NCBI RefSeq assembly: GCF_003086775.1
Contig: NZ_CP026001.1
Span: 584,407-648,406 of the forward strand
Direction: 5' to 3'
Origin: Stenotrophomonas sp. ZAC14D1_NAIMI4_1
GTDB taxonomy: Bacteria; Pseudomonadota; Gammaproteobacteria; Xanthomonadales; Xanthomonadaceae
Length of the DNA: 64,000 nt
Both the position numbers and the translations under genes were made by a program. This document shows positions 41,661-50,472 of this stretch, in pieces. Within the stretch, counting starts at the first letter, position 1. Every line of letters starts with the position of its first letter. The notes beneath the pieces are model-generated. The model saw only the letters and a list, made by a program, of their open reading frames with translations, searched no databases and had not been told where the DNA came from.

Positions 41661-44612
41661 ATGCCAGCGTTGAAGCGCGCCCTGGCCCGGCCACTGCGTG
41701 CCATCACCTGGGGCGGCATTGCCGTGGGCGTGCTGCTGGCGGTGGTGCTGGGGGTGATGCTGGCCAACGATTACCAGCGCCGGCTGGAAGCCGCGCAGCG
41801 GCAGAGCCGGGCCATGGCCGTGGGCACCGAGCGGCTGCTGGCGATGGAACTGCGCAACCTGGAACGGGCCATGAGCGGTATCGCCGCCGATGCCGCCGAA
41901 CTGTTCCGCCGCGTGCCGGCGCAGGCGCCCGCGCTGCTGGATGCGTCCATCGACGGTGTACTGGGCCGCCACGCCGAACTGCACAGCATCGTCGTGCTCG
42001 ATACCTACGGCCGCGCGCTGACTGCCGGCAAGGGCGACCTGCAGCTGCCGCTGTGGATCGACCCGCAGCGGCGCGGGCAGGGCAGCGCGCTGTATCTCGG
42101 CCCGCCGCAGCAGGCCATCGATGGCAGCTGGGTGGTGCCGCTGGCCCTGCCGATGGCGGGCGACCGCTGGTTGCTCGCGCGCCTGCGCTGCGAGGAGCTG
42201 CAGCGCATCGTCGGCGGCCTGGACGTCGGCCCGCGCGGCCTGGTGTCGATCAGCGACGGCCAGGGGTTCATGCTCGCGCGGGTGCCCGAGCCGGCCTCCA
42301 CCGTGGGCCATCGCTACGTGCTGCCCAGCCGCGATCTTGTCGGCCACCAGGCGGTGGTCGAACTGGGCAGCATCCCTGGCGTGGTGGATGGCATTGCGCG
42401 GATTTCCACCATCAGCACGCTGGAACGCAGCCCGCTGGCGGTGCAGGTGGGGCTGGCCGACCAGGACGTGCTGGCGCCGTGGTGGCCGTACCTGCAGGCG
42501 GCGGTGGCCATCATGCTGGCCTACACCGGGGTGCTGCTGGTGCTGCTGTATGCGATACGCCGCAGTACCCGCAGCCATCAGTCGATGGCCGAGGAGCTGC
42601 GTACCGGCCACGCCGAGCTGGGCCTGGCCCACCACGCCGGACGGGTCTGCACCTGGCACGTGGATGAGGATGCGGCGCTGCTGCACTGGTCGCCGCTGGC
42701 CCGCGAGATTTTCGGCCTGCACACCGACGCCATGCCGGTGGCCGAGTTCTTCAACCGCGTGCACCACGAGGACAGCGAGCGCCTGCAGCGCGCATTCAAC
42801 CAGGCGTTTGCCGGCGATGAAGTGCTGGACGAGGAATTCCGCCTGGTGCTGCCCGGTGGCCAGGTGCGCTGGGTGGCGGCGCGCGGCCAGCGGGTGGAAG
42901 TGGCCGACCGCCAGCGCCGCATGATCGGCGCGCTGACCGACCAGACCGAGCGCTACCGCGCGCGCGAACAGATGAGCCAGGCCGAGCGCCGCTTCCGCCT
43001 GTTGTTCGACCGCAACCCGGCACCGTTCTGGGTGTTCGACCCGGACACCCTGCGCTTCCTCGAGGTCAACCACGCGGCGGTGCTGCAGTACGGCTACAGC
43101 CGCGAGGAATTCCTGGCGATGAGCATCCTCGACATCCGCCCGCGCGAAGGCTGGGACGAGGTGAAGGGCGCGATCGCGCGGGCCCGCGTGGGCGAAATGC
43201 AGGATGCCACCGTGCGCATGCACCGGCGCCGCGACGGCAGCGTGTTTGAAGTGCGCACGCACCTGTCCAAGCTGGATTTCGACGGCCAGCCGGCCTGCCT
43301 GGTGCTGGCCGAGGATGTCAGCGAGAGGCTGGCCTACGAGCGCGACCTGGCCTACCGCGCGCGGCACAACCCGGATACCGGCCTGCTGACCGTGCGCGCG
43401 CTGACCGAGCAGCTGGACGCGCAGGAAGGCGCCTACACCATCGCCTACGTGCAGCTGCGTGGCCTGCAGCTGGTGGCCGATACGCTGGGCCGCGAGATCG
43501 GCGATGCGGTGCTGCAGTCGATGGCCCTGCGCCTGGGCGGGCTGGGCGCGCGCTTCGGCACGCTGGCCTTCCAGCCGGCCGAAGATTTCGTGCTGGCCAT
43601 CGGCGGCGAGCACACCGCACAGCGTGCGCTGGACGACCTGCTGCAGATCGTCTCGGCGCCGATGCGCGGCAAGGATTCCCTGCACCAGTTCGAGCCGCGC
43701 ATCGGCGTGGCCGTGCATGCGGTGGGCGATGGCCACGGCGCCGAACAGGTGATCGGCATGGCCGCGCAGGCCGCGCATGCCGCGCGCGCCGAAGGCAACG
43801 TGGTGGCGTGGTTCGACACCGCGGTGACCACCCGCCTGGCCGACCGCCTGCGCCTGGCCGCGCGCATCCATGCCGCCATCGACAACGAATTCCAGCTGTA
43901 TTTCCAGCCGATCCGCCATGCCAGCGATGGCAGCCCGGCGGCACTGGAGGCCCTGCTGCGATGGCCGCAGGCCGACGGCAGCTTCATTCCGCCCAGCGAG
44001 TTCATCCAGCTGTGCGAGGACACGGGGCTGATCCTGGCGCTGGGGCGCTGGGTGATCCGCGCGGCCGCACAGGCGCAGCGGCGCCTGGTGGACGCGGGCT
44101 GGGGCGAGCTGTCGATCGCGGTGAATGTCTCGGCGGTGCAGTTCTTCAACAGCGATCTGGTGGCCGAGTTCACCCGCGCGCAGAAGGAGTTCGGCCTGGC
44201 CCGCGGCGCACTGCACGTGGAGCTGACCGAGAGCAGCCTGATGCGCAAGCCGGCGCAGGCGATGCAGACCATGCAGCGCCTGCACGAGCAGGGCATCTGC
44301 GTGTCGCTGGATGATTTCGGCACCGGCTATTCCAGCATGTCCTACCTGCAGCACCTGCCGCTGGACATCCTGAAGATCGACCGCAGCTTCGTCGCCGATG
44401 TGGAAACCAATCCGCGCAACGCCTCGATCTGCCGCGCGCTGCTGTCGCTGGGCCACAGCATGGGGCTGACCATCATCGCCGAGGGCGTGGAAACACCGGG
44501 GCAGCTGAACTGGCTGGCCGCGCACGGCTGCGACCAGGTGCAGGGCTACCTGCTGGGGCGGCCGGCGCCGCTGGAAAAGATCATCGATTCGCTGGATGAA
44601 GTCGTCGCCTGA
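41661..44612 (+). CDS. Membrane PAS-GGDEF-EAL protein, cyclic-di-GMP phosphodiesterase with degenerate GGDEF
   Basis: About 983 residues. Helix 1 (residues 15-37) and helix 2 (about 285-305) flank a periplasmic sensor of about 240 residues. Two PAS domains follow (about 320-560; AEFFNRVHHEDSERL and NPAPFWVFDPDTL). The diguanylate cyclase-like domain has AEDF where the GGDEF active site belongs, so cyclase activity is not expected. The EAL domain is complete: EALLRW, AVNVSAVQF, ELTESSL, DDFGTGYSS, LKIDRSF, AEGVE and QGYLLGRP. Role: signal-dependent c-di-GMP hydrolysis. Start chosen at ATG 41661. Confidence 0.9.
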   Translation: MPALKRALARPLRAITWGGIAVGVLLAVVLGVMLANDYQRRLEAAQRQSRAMAVGTERLLAMELRNLERAMSGIAADAAELFRRVPAQAPALLDASIDGVLGRHAELHSIVVLDTYGRALTAGKGDLQLPLWIDPQRRGQGSALYLGPPQQAIDGSWVVPLALPMAGDRWLLARLRCEELQRIVGGLDVGPRGLVSISDGQGFMLARVPEPASTVGHRYVLPSRDLVGHQAVVELGSIPGVVDGIARISTISTLERSPLAVQVGLADQDVLAPWWPYLQAAVAIMLAYTGVLLVLLYAIRRSTRSHQSMAEELRTGHAELGLAHHAGRVCTWHVDEDAALLHWSPLAREIFGLHTDAMPVAEFFNRVHHEDSERLQRAFNQAFAGDEVLDEEFRLVLPGGQVRWVAARGQRVEVADRQRRMIGALTDQTERYRAREQMSQAERRFRLLFDRNPAPFWVFDPDTLRFLEVNHAAVLQYGYSREEFLAMSILDIRPREGWDEVKGAIARARVGEMQDATVRMHRRRDGSVFEVRTHLSKLDFDGQPACLVLAEDVSERLAYERDLAYRARHNPDTGLLTVRALTEQLDAQEGAYTIAYVQLRGLQLVADTLGREIGDAVLQSMALRLGGLGARFGTLAFQPAEDFVLAIGGEHTAQRALDDLLQIVSAPMRGKDSLHQFEPRIGVAVHAVGDGHGAEQVIGMAAQAAHAARAEGNVVAWFDTAVTTRLADRLRLAARIHAAIDNEFQLYFQPIRHASDGSPAALEALLRWPQADGSFIPPSEFIQLCEDTGLILALGRWVIRAAAQAQRRLVDAGWGELSIAVNVSAVQFFNSDLVAEFTRAQKEFGLARGALHVELTESSLMRKPAQAMQTMQRLHEQGICVSLDDFGTGYSSMSYLQHLPLDILKIDRSFVADVETNPRNASICRALLSLGHSMGLTIIAEGVETPGQLNWLAAHGCDQVQGYLLGRPAPLEKIIDSLDEVVA

Positions 44613-44626
44613 TCGGGATTCGTATC

Positions 44627-44688
44627 TGCCGGCCAGCGGCCGGCACTACCAGGCCGGAACATGACGGTCGTGCCGGCCGCTGGCCGGC
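44627..44688. repeat. GTAG REP plus a tip-less partner
   Basis: TGCCGGCC-AGC-GGCCGGCA-CTAC at 44627-44649, and a second GTGCCGGCC-GCT-GGCCGGC at about 44670-44688 that lacks the GTAG tip. Located between the convergent c-di-GMP and LysR genes. Confidence 0.75.
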
Positions 44689-44703
44689 GGACGCCACGCA
44701 TCG

Positions 44704-45585
44704 CTACACCCCGGCATCCACCAGGTAATCGATGAAGCTGCGTACTTTCGGCGCCAGGTGGCTGCGGCTGGTGTACACGGCGAAGATGCCGATGGCGGGC
44801 ACGTCCCACTCGGGCAGCACGCGTACCAGGCGGCCGTCGGCCAGCGCGTCCTCCAGCAGGAAATCCGGCTGCAGGATCACGCCCATCCCGGCGATGGCCG
44901 CTTCGCGCAGCACATCGCCGTTGTTGGCCTGCAGGATGCTGTTCACCGTCACCCGCGTTTCGCCGCCGGGCCCCTGCAGCGGCCACTGGTTGCCCGAGGC
45001 CCAGTAGCTGTAGCCGAGGCAGTCGTGCTGTTCCAGATCCTGCGGGGTGCGCGGCGTGCCACGTGCGGCCAGATAGGACGGCGCAGCACACAGCGTGATT
45101 CGGGCCTGGCCCAGCCGCCGCGCGATCAGCGCCGGGCTCGGTTCGCGGGTGATGCGGATGGCCACGTCATAGCCTTCTTCCACCATGTCCACCAGGCGGT
45201 CGGACAGCGCCAGGTCCAGCTCCACCTGCGGGAAGCGCTGGCGGTAGCCGGCCAGCAGCGGGCCGAGGCGGGCGATGCCCCAGCTGACCGGCGCGTTGAT
45301 GCGCAGCATTCCCGAGGGCTCCAGCGCCTGGGCGCCGATGCTCGCTTCCAGCGCATCGAACTCGGCCAGCAGGCGCATGCACTGCGCGTAGTAGGCCGCG
45401 CCCGCGCTGGTGGGGCTGACCCGCCGCGTGGTGCGGTGGAGCAGGCGGGTGGACAGGCGCTTTTCCAGCGCGGCCACCTGCCGGGTCACCCCGGCCGTGG
45501 ACATGTCCAAGGCCTGCGCGGCGGCACTGAAGCCGTTGCGCTCGACCACCGCCACGAACACACGCATCGCATCCAGGGTGTCCAT
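44704..45585 (-). CDS. LysR-family regulator
   Basis: A 293-residue LTTR with helix-turn-helix RNGFSAAAQALDMSTAGVTRQVAALEKRLSTRLLHRTTRRVSPT and an effector domain that includes LRINAPVSWGIARLGPLLAGY and DIVEEGYDVAIRI-type strand LVDMVEEGYDVAIRI. It is divergent from a DoxX/dioxygenase/esterase operon with two palindromes between, so it likely controls that operon in response to an aromatic or quinone-like signal. The ATG lies inside the first palindrome. Confidence 0.9.
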   Translation of the reverse strand: MDTLDAMRVFVAVVERNGFSAAAQALDMSTAGVTRQVAALEKRLSTRLLHRTTRRVSPTSAGAAYYAQCMRLLAEFDALEASIGAQALEPSGMLRINAPVSWGIARLGPLLAGYRQRFPQVELDLALSDRLVDMVEEGYDVAIRITREPSPALIARRLGQARITLCAAPSYLAARGTPRTPQDLEQHDCLGYSYWASGNQWPLQGPGGETRVTVNSILQANNGDVLREAAIAGMGVILQPDFLLEDALADGRLVRVLPEWDVPAIGIFAVYTSRSHLAPKVRSFIDYLVDAGV

Positions 45586-45627
45586 TGTTTCGCCTTTTGA
45601 AACAAATACGGTCGGATCATCGTATTT
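45585..45627. promoter_or_regulatory. Two palindromes in the LysR/DoxX divergent region
   Basis: TTGTTTC-N7-GAAACAA (45585-45605) overlaps the LysR start codon, and AAATACG-N10-CGTATTT (45604-45627) follows. Both are perfect and have LysR-box-like spacing; they are likely binding sites for the divergent regulator. Confidence 0.65.
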
Positions 45628-45680
45628 ATCGACGGTGGTGAGCGCAATAAGCTGTGCTCACTCCTTCCGAGGTGCCCGCC

Positions 45681-46091
45681 ATGTCTGCCCCTTCCCCTTC
45701 GTTGTCACCGCTCGCTCCCTATGCCGCCACCCTGCTGCGGCTGGCGCTGGGCGGCCTGTTCCTGGCCCACGGCCTGACCAAGCTGCTGGTGTTCACCCCG
45801 GCTGGCACGGCGGCCTATTTCCAGTCGCTGGGCCTGCCCGGTGCGCTGGGCTATTTCACGATTGTTGCCGAACTCGGCCTGGCCACCGCCCTGCTGCTGG
45901 GCATCTACGCGCGCTGGATCGGCCTGCTGGGCGTGCCGCTGCTGCTGGGCACCATCGCCAGCGTGCACGGCGCCAACGGTTTCAGCTTCGCCAACAGTGG
46001 CGGAGGCTGGGAATACCCGGCGTTCTGGGCATTGGCCCTGGTCGTGCTGTTCCTGCTGGGCGATGGCCGCTGGACCCTGCGTTCGCGCTGA
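45681..46091 (+). CDS. DoxX-family membrane protein
   Basis: A 136-residue, four-helix protein starting MSAPSPSLSPLAPYAATLLRLALG, with LGGLFLAHGLTKLLVF in helix 1, typical of DoxX/DoxD-like proteins. Family members occur in redox and oxidative-stress contexts, but the biochemical role is not settled. A GAGGTG ribosome binding site precedes the ATG. It is first in an operon with a predicted dioxygenase and an esterase. Confidence 0.85.
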   Translation: MSAPSPSLSPLAPYAATLLRLALGGLFLAHGLTKLLVFTPAGTAAYFQSLGLPGALGYFTIVAELGLATALLLGIYARWIGLLGVPLLLGTIASVHGANGFSFANSGGGWEYPAFWALALVVLFLLGDGRWTLRSR

Positions 46092-46122
46092 TCGCCCCCT
46101 GAAAGAATTCCTGGAGGTTCCC

Positions 46123-46929
46123 ATGTCCCGCCTGCCTTCGCTGTACATCTCCCATGGTTCGCCGATGACCGCCCTGCATCCGGGCCAGGTCGGCGTGCGC
46201 CTGGCCGAGCTGGCCCGCGACCTGCCGACGCCGCGCGCGATCGTCATCGCCTCGGCGCACTGGCTGGCCCGCCAGCCGCTGGTCGGTACGCATCCGCAGC
46301 CGCCCACCATCCACGATTTCGGTGGCTTCCCGCGCGAGCTGTTCGAACTGCAGTACCCGGCCCCGGGTGATCCGGCGCTGGCCGAGGAAGTGGCCGGACG
46401 CATCGCCGCCGCTGGCCTGCCGGTGGCCATTGATCCGCAGCGCGGCCTCGACCACGGTGCGTGGGTGCCGCTGCGTCTGCTGCGCCCGCAGGCCGACATT
46501 CCGGTGGTGCCGGTGTCGATCCAGCCGATGCTCGGCCCGCAGCACCAGTACGCGCTGGGCCGCGCGCTGGCGCCGCTGCGCGAGCAGGGCGTGCTGCTGA
46601 TCGGTTCGGGCAGCATCACCCACAACCTGCATGACTGGCGCGATTACCAGGACGGCAAGGAAGCGCCGTACGTGCGCCCCTTCATCGAATGGGTGGAGCA
46701 GCGCCTGGCCGCCGATGACCGCGACGCGCTGTTCGACTACCGCCGCCAGGCGCCGTTCGCCGAGCGCGCGCATCCCACCGATGAGCACCTGCTGCCGCTG
46801 TACTTCGCGATGGGTGCGGCGGGCGAGGGCGGCTTCGGCGCGCAGCGCATCGATGTCGGCATCGACGCCGGCATGCTGGCGATGGACATCTATCGCTTCG
46901 ATGGCCGCGCCGCCGCGGTGGCCGCATGA
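46123..46929 (+). CDS. Class III extradiol-type dioxygenase (DODA/YgiD family)
   Basis: A 268-residue protein of the LigB/DODA superfamily. Metal-site histidines appear as SHGSP (H11), SAHW (H46), a HDFGGFP strand (H64) and SITHNLHDW; LDHGAWVPL is the active-site lid segment. Family members open catechol-like rings (DOPA 4,5-dioxygenase) and use zinc or iron. A CTGGAGG ribosome binding site precedes the ATG. It overlaps the next gene by four bases. With DoxX and an esterase this looks like a small aromatic or quinone handling operon. Confidence 0.88.
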   Translation: MSRLPSLYISHGSPMTALHPGQVGVRLAELARDLPTPRAIVIASAHWLARQPLVGTHPQPPTIHDFGGFPRELFELQYPAPGDPALAEEVAGRIAAAGLPVAIDPQRGLDHGAWVPLRLLRPQADIPVVPVSIQPMLGPQHQYALGRALAPLREQGVLLIGSGSITHNLHDWRDYQDGKEAPYVRPFIEWVEQRLAADDRDALFDYRRQAPFAERAHPTDEHLLPLYFAMGAAGEGGFGAQRIDVGIDAGMLAMDIYRFDGRAAAVAA

Positions 46930-47579
46930 GCGCGGTGCTGCCGATGCTGGAGCGGCCCGCGCAGGGCGCGGCCCAGGGGCTGGTCGTGCTGCTGCATGGC
47001 GTGGGCAGCAACGAGCAGTCGCTGGCCGGCCTGGCGCAGGCGCTGGACCCACGCCTGCACGTGCTGCTGCCGCGCGCACCGCTGGTGTTCGGGCCGCAGG
47101 CGTTCGGCTGGTTCACCGTGCGCTTCGGCGCGCAGGGGCCGGTGATCGACCCGGCCCAGGCCGAGCAGTCGCGCCTGCTGCTGGGCGAGTGGCTGGCAGC
47201 GCAGCAGCAGCGGCTGGGTGTCGGCGCGCGGCAGACCGTGCTGGCCGGCTTCAGCCAGGGCGGCATCATGAGTGCCAGCGTCGCCCTGACCCAGCCGCAG
47301 CGGGTGAAGTCGTTCGGCGTGCTGTGCGGGCGCATCCTGCCGGAGATCGCGCCGCACGTGCCGGCCGATATCGCCGTTGCCGGGCTGGACGGATTGCTGG
47401 TGCACGGCCATGCCGATGACAAGCTGCCGTATGCACTGGCCGAGTCGGCCGCGCAGCGCCTGCAGGCGCTGGGCGTGGCCCACCAGCTGCGTGGCTACCC
47501 GGTTGGCCACACGCTGTCGGCGGACATGCAGCGGGACATCACCGGCTGGATCCAGCAGCGTTTGCTGTCGCTGCCCTGA
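46926..47579 (+). CDS. Carboxylesterase/phospholipase-type alpha/beta hydrolase
   Basis: A 217-residue protein of the YpfH/carboxylesterase type. HGVGSNEQ is the oxyanion motif, GFSQGG gives the nucleophile S110, the VHGHADDKLP strand the acid, and YPVGHTLS the histidine 195. Soluble, cytoplasmic. The ATG overlaps the preceding dioxygenase stop, so it is translationally coupled. It may hydrolyse an ester or lactone produced by that pathway. A rho-independent terminator follows. Confidence 0.87.
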   Translation: MSAVLPMLERPAQGAAQGLVVLLHGVGSNEQSLAGLAQALDPRLHVLLPRAPLVFGPQAFGWFTVRFGAQGPVIDPAQAEQSRLLLGEWLAAQQQRLGVGARQTVLAGFSQGGIMSASVALTQPQRVKSFGVLCGRILPEIAPHVPADIAVAGLDGLLVHGHADDKLPYALAESAAQRLQALGVAHQLRGYPVGHTLSADMQRDITGWIQQRLLSLP

Positions 47580-47588
47580 CGCGCATTC

Positions 47589-47631
47589 ACACAGCGGGCC
47601 GCAGCGACGGCCTGCTGTGTTAACTTTTTTT
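47589..47631 (+). terminator. Rho-independent terminator of the DoxX operon
   Basis: Stem ACACAGCGGGCCG pairing with CGGCCTGCTGTGT (one bulge), then TTAAC and seven T residues. Confidence 0.85.
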
Positions 47632-47689
47632 CCAGTCTCCGGCGCACACCGGTTTTTTCCGGCCCCACGCGCCGCTTCCTGGAAGAAGC

Positions 47690-49339
47690 ATGCACACCAT
47701 CGAAGTCGTCCTGGCGATGCTGGTAGCCGTTGTCGCCAGCGGTTACCTGGTTCGCGTCCTGCCATTCTCGTTGCCCCTGCCGCTGGTGCAGATCGCGCTG
47801 GGCGCGGTCATTGCCGGCGTGTTCAACCGTGGCCATGCGCTGGAACCGGAAGTGTTCTTCCTGCTGTTCCTGCCGCCGCTGCTGTTCCTTGATGGCTGGC
47901 GCATTCCCAAGCAGGGCCTGTTCCGCGATAAAGGCGCGATTCTCGAACTGGCCTTCGGCCTGGTGGTGTTCACCGTCGTCGGCGCCGGCCTGCTGATCCA
48001 CTGGATGATTCCGGTGATGCCGCTGGCCGTGTGCTTCGCGCTGGCCGCCATCGTCTCGCCCACCGACCCGGTGGCAGTGGGGGCGATCGCTGCCAAGGCG
48101 CCCATTCCCAAGCGCCTGATGCACATCCTGGAAGGCGAATCGCTGCTCAACGATGCGTCCGGCCTGGTCTGCTTCCGCTTCGCCGTGGCCGCGGTGATGA
48201 CCGGCAGCTTCTCGCTGGCCACTGCCTCGCTGACCTTCCTGTGGGTGGCGGTGGCCGGCCTGGCGGTGGGCGTGGCGGTCACCCTGGGCGTGTCCACGTT
48301 CCAGCGCTGGCTGTGGCGCCGCTTCGGCGAAGAGCCCGGCGCGGCGATGCTGGTCAACCTGCTGATCCCGTTCGCGGCCTACCTGCTGGCCGAAGAGATC
48401 CATGCCTCGGGCATTCTTGCTGCGGTCGCCGCCGGCATCGCGATGAGCTACGTCGAGCTGACCGGCCGCGTGTCGGGCAGCATGCGCGTGCAGCGCGCCG
48501 GGGTCTGGAACATGCTGCAGTTCAGCTTCAACGGCATCATGTTCGTGCTGCTGGGCGAGCAGTTGCCGGGCATCGTCGAGCGCGCCACCACCACCATGAA
48601 CGAGACCGGCCACCAGAGCGCCTGGTGGCTGCTGGTGTACGTGCTGGTCATCAACGCCACGCTGATCGCGCTGCGCCTGCTGTGGGTGTGGCTGTCGCTG
48701 CGCTGGAACCTGCTGCGTGCGCGCCGCCGTGGCCTGGAGCGGGGCGAGGCGCCGAACTGGCGCATCGTGGTGGCGACCTCGGTGGCCGGCGTGCGCGGTG
48801 CCATCACCCTGGCCGGCGTGCTGACCCTGCCGCTGTTCCTGCCCGATGGCAGCGCCTTCCCGGCGCGTGACCTGGTCATCTTCCTGGCGGCGGCGGTCAT
48901 CCTGTTCTCGCTGGTCGGCGCCAGCGTGGCGCTGCCGCAGCTGCTGAAGGGCCTGCAGCTGCCGGCCGATTCGGGCGAACGCAAGGAAGAGGACCTGGCC
49001 CGCAAGCTGTCCTCCAAGGCCGCGCTGGCCGGCGTGGAGCGCATGCGCCAGCAGCTGGTGATGAACCAGAACACCGAGAACGTGCAGCTGTACAACGATG
49101 CTGCCTCGCGGGTCAGCCTGCTGTACCAGCGCCATCTGGAAAAGGACAGCGACGGCCCCGACGTGGACCCGGAGAAGGTCAACCGGATGGAACAGGGCTA
49201 CCGCCAGCTGCGCAGTGCCGGCCTGAACGCCGAGCGCGAGGAGCTGTTCCGCCTGACCCGGCGCGGGGTGATCTCCGATGAGATCTCGCGGCGCCTGATC
49301 CGCAACCTGGACCTGCTGGAATCGCGCAAGCGCGATTGA
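47690..49339 (+). CDS. CPA1-family Na+/H+ antiporter
   Basis: A 549-residue protein with about 12 helices in the first 410 residues and a soluble C-terminal tail of about 130. Conserved CPA1 features include EVFFLLFLPPLLFLDGW, IVSPTDPVAVGAI, LEGESLLNDASGLV (the transport-site Asp/Asn region) and VAGVRGAITLAGVLTLPL. Family members exchange cytoplasmic Na+ or K+ for protons. The charged helical tail may regulate activity. The gene appears monocistronic, between a terminator and an inverted repeat. Confidence 0.9.
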   Translation: MHTIEVVLAMLVAVVASGYLVRVLPFSLPLPLVQIALGAVIAGVFNRGHALEPEVFFLLFLPPLLFLDGWRIPKQGLFRDKGAILELAFGLVVFTVVGAGLLIHWMIPVMPLAVCFALAAIVSPTDPVAVGAIAAKAPIPKRLMHILEGESLLNDASGLVCFRFAVAAVMTGSFSLATASLTFLWVAVAGLAVGVAVTLGVSTFQRWLWRRFGEEPGAAMLVNLLIPFAAYLLAEEIHASGILAAVAAGIAMSYVELTGRVSGSMRVQRAGVWNMLQFSFNGIMFVLLGEQLPGIVERATTTMNETGHQSAWWLLVYVLVINATLIALRLLWVWLSLRWNLLRARRRGLERGEAPNWRIVVATSVAGVRGAITLAGVLTLPLFLPDGSAFPARDLVIFLAAAVILFSLVGASVALPQLLKGLQLPADSGERKEEDLARKLSSKAALAGVERMRQQLVMNQNTENVQLYNDAASRVSLLYQRHLEKDSDGPDVDPEKVNRMEQGYRQLRSAGLNAEREELFRLTRRGVISDEISRRLIRNLDLLESRKRD

Positions 49340-49349
49340 GGCGGCGGCT

Positions 49350-49388
49350 GGGGTCAGATCCCTTTCCGCCGGAAAGGGCTCTGACCCC
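49350..49388. repeat. GGGGTCAGA inverted repeat, copy 2
   Basis: GGGGTCAGATCCCTTTCC pairs with GGAAAGGGCTCTGACCCC across a short GC loop. Same family as 29827-29867. It separates convergent genes and could terminate both. Confidence 0.85.
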
Positions 49389-49406
49389 GGGATCCGTGCG
49401 CGGCGC

Positions 49407-49655
49407 TTATTCCGGCTTCTGGTCCAGGAAATACGCCTCGACCTTGCCGTTGACCTTCATGGTCATCGGGTTGCCGCGGCGGTCGCGGGCCCTGCCGGCC
49501 TGCACGCGGATCCAGCCTTCGCTGATCGAGTATTCCTCGACGTTGTCGCGCTCGATGTCGTTGAAACGCACGCCCACGCCGCGCTCCAGGGCCTGGGCAT
49601 CATGGAAGGGGCTGGCCGGGTTGATCGCCAGGTGGTCGGGAGGGGTATCGCTCAT
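49407..49655 (-). CDS. DUF3297 protein, 82 aa
   Basis: Starts MSDTPPDHLAINPASPFHD and contains the family signature FNDIERDNVEEYSISEGWIRV, then RRGNPMTMKVNGKVEAYF. DUF3297 proteins are short, soluble and of unknown function, common in gamma- and betaproteobacteria. I placed the start at the second in-frame ATG, where the conserved region begins. Confidence 0.85.
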   Translation of the reverse strand: MSDTPPDHLAINPASPFHDAQALERGVGVRFNDIERDNVEEYSISEGWIRVQAGRARDRRGNPMTMKVNGKVEAYFLDQKPE

Positions 49656-49744
49656 CGCTTCATTCACAGTGACGGCCAACAAGGCCGGCTTCAGCGGCAC
49701 AGGATAAACCGTAGAATGCCGGCCTGCCCCAAGGAGTGCCCGCC

Positions 49745-50287
49745 ATGCCTGACAACAGCGATTATTTCGACTTCGAAGAAGACGCCCACGATTTCGACGA
49801 AGACGACTTCGAGGCGCGGGTCTGGAACCTGCTGGTTCTCATCAACCCGGGCGACGAGGAGCTGGCGCTGCAGCAGTTCAACCGCTGGCGCGAGCACTTG
49901 TCCGAGGATGGGCAGCCGCTGGAAGCGGACAGCGACTGGGTGCCGGCGCTGTTCACGGCCATCGCCTGGCAGTCCGGTTTCGAGGTGGAGCGTGACGACC
50001 TGGAATCGCTGCAGTCGGCGGTGAACGAGCTGTCGGCGCGCTTCAACCTGCAGCTGGACTGGGGCGGTGACCTGGACGACGAGGATTTCGCCGCCGACCT
50101 GGACGGCGTGCAGCTGATGTCCACGGCCTTCGACCGCCTGCGCGAGCACAACTACACGTTGTGGAGCGTGGACGCGGGCAGCGACGGCTTCACCGGCTGG
50201 ATGGCGTTGACCCGCGACGATGACGCGCTGCTGGCGCTGTGTTCGCTGCTGAACGTGGAAGTGCGGCTGGGCAGCGACCCGTTCTGA
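49745..50287 (+). CDS. Acidic conserved protein (DUF6630-like), 180 aa
   Basis: Starts MPDNSDYFDFEEDAHDFDEDDFEARVW, so the N-terminus is very acidic. The core (LINPGDEELALQQFNRWREHLSEDG, WVPALFTAIAWQSGF, WSVDAGSDGFTGWMALTRDDDALL) resembles a small Xanthomonadaceae family that I recall as DUF6630, though I am not certain. Highly acidic and soluble; no catalytic motif. Read alone on this strand. Confidence 0.65.
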   Translation: MPDNSDYFDFEEDAHDFDEDDFEARVWNLLVLINPGDEELALQQFNRWREHLSEDGQPLEADSDWVPALFTAIAWQSGFEVERDDLESLQSAVNELSARFNLQLDWGGDLDDEDFAADLDGVQLMSTAFDRLREHNYTLWSVDAGSDGFTGWMALTRDDDALLALCSLLNVEVRLGSDPF

Positions 50288-50302
50288 GCGATGATCCGAC
50301 CC

Positions 50303-50319
50303 GCCGGGCATGGCCCGGC
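50303..50319. repeat. GCCGGGC/GCCCGGC hairpin without GTAG tip
   Basis: Perfect 7-bp stem around ATG; the stem sequence matches REPs at 51322 and 63761 but the GTAG tetranucleotide is missing. Confidence 0.55.
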
Positions 50320-50357
50320 TGATCGACGATCCGACCCGTTGGGCGTGACCCGGCGGG

Positions 50358-50445
50358 GTAGAGTCGACTGTTAGTCGACTTTCGCGCGTAGCGCGGGGTT
50401 TTTTGCGGTCGCACGGGAGAGCAGTCGACTAACAGTCGACTCTAC
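50358..50445. repeat. 88-bp paired REP module (copy 2)
   Basis: GTAG-AGTCGACT-GTT-AGTCGACT (50358-50380) and AGTCGACT-AAC-AGTCGACT-CTAC (50423-50445) flanking a GCGCG-type hairpin and GGGGTTTTTT. Same length and layout as 20998-21085, with both arms of each stem changed together. Confidence 0.85.
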
Positions 50446-50472
50446 CCAGTCAGTGCCACGGGGCCGAGCGAA

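Noticed and set aside
49745..50287. Assignment to the RNase E inhibitor RraB
   Set aside because: Acidic composition is similar, but the recognisable core does not match E. coli RraB by eye.
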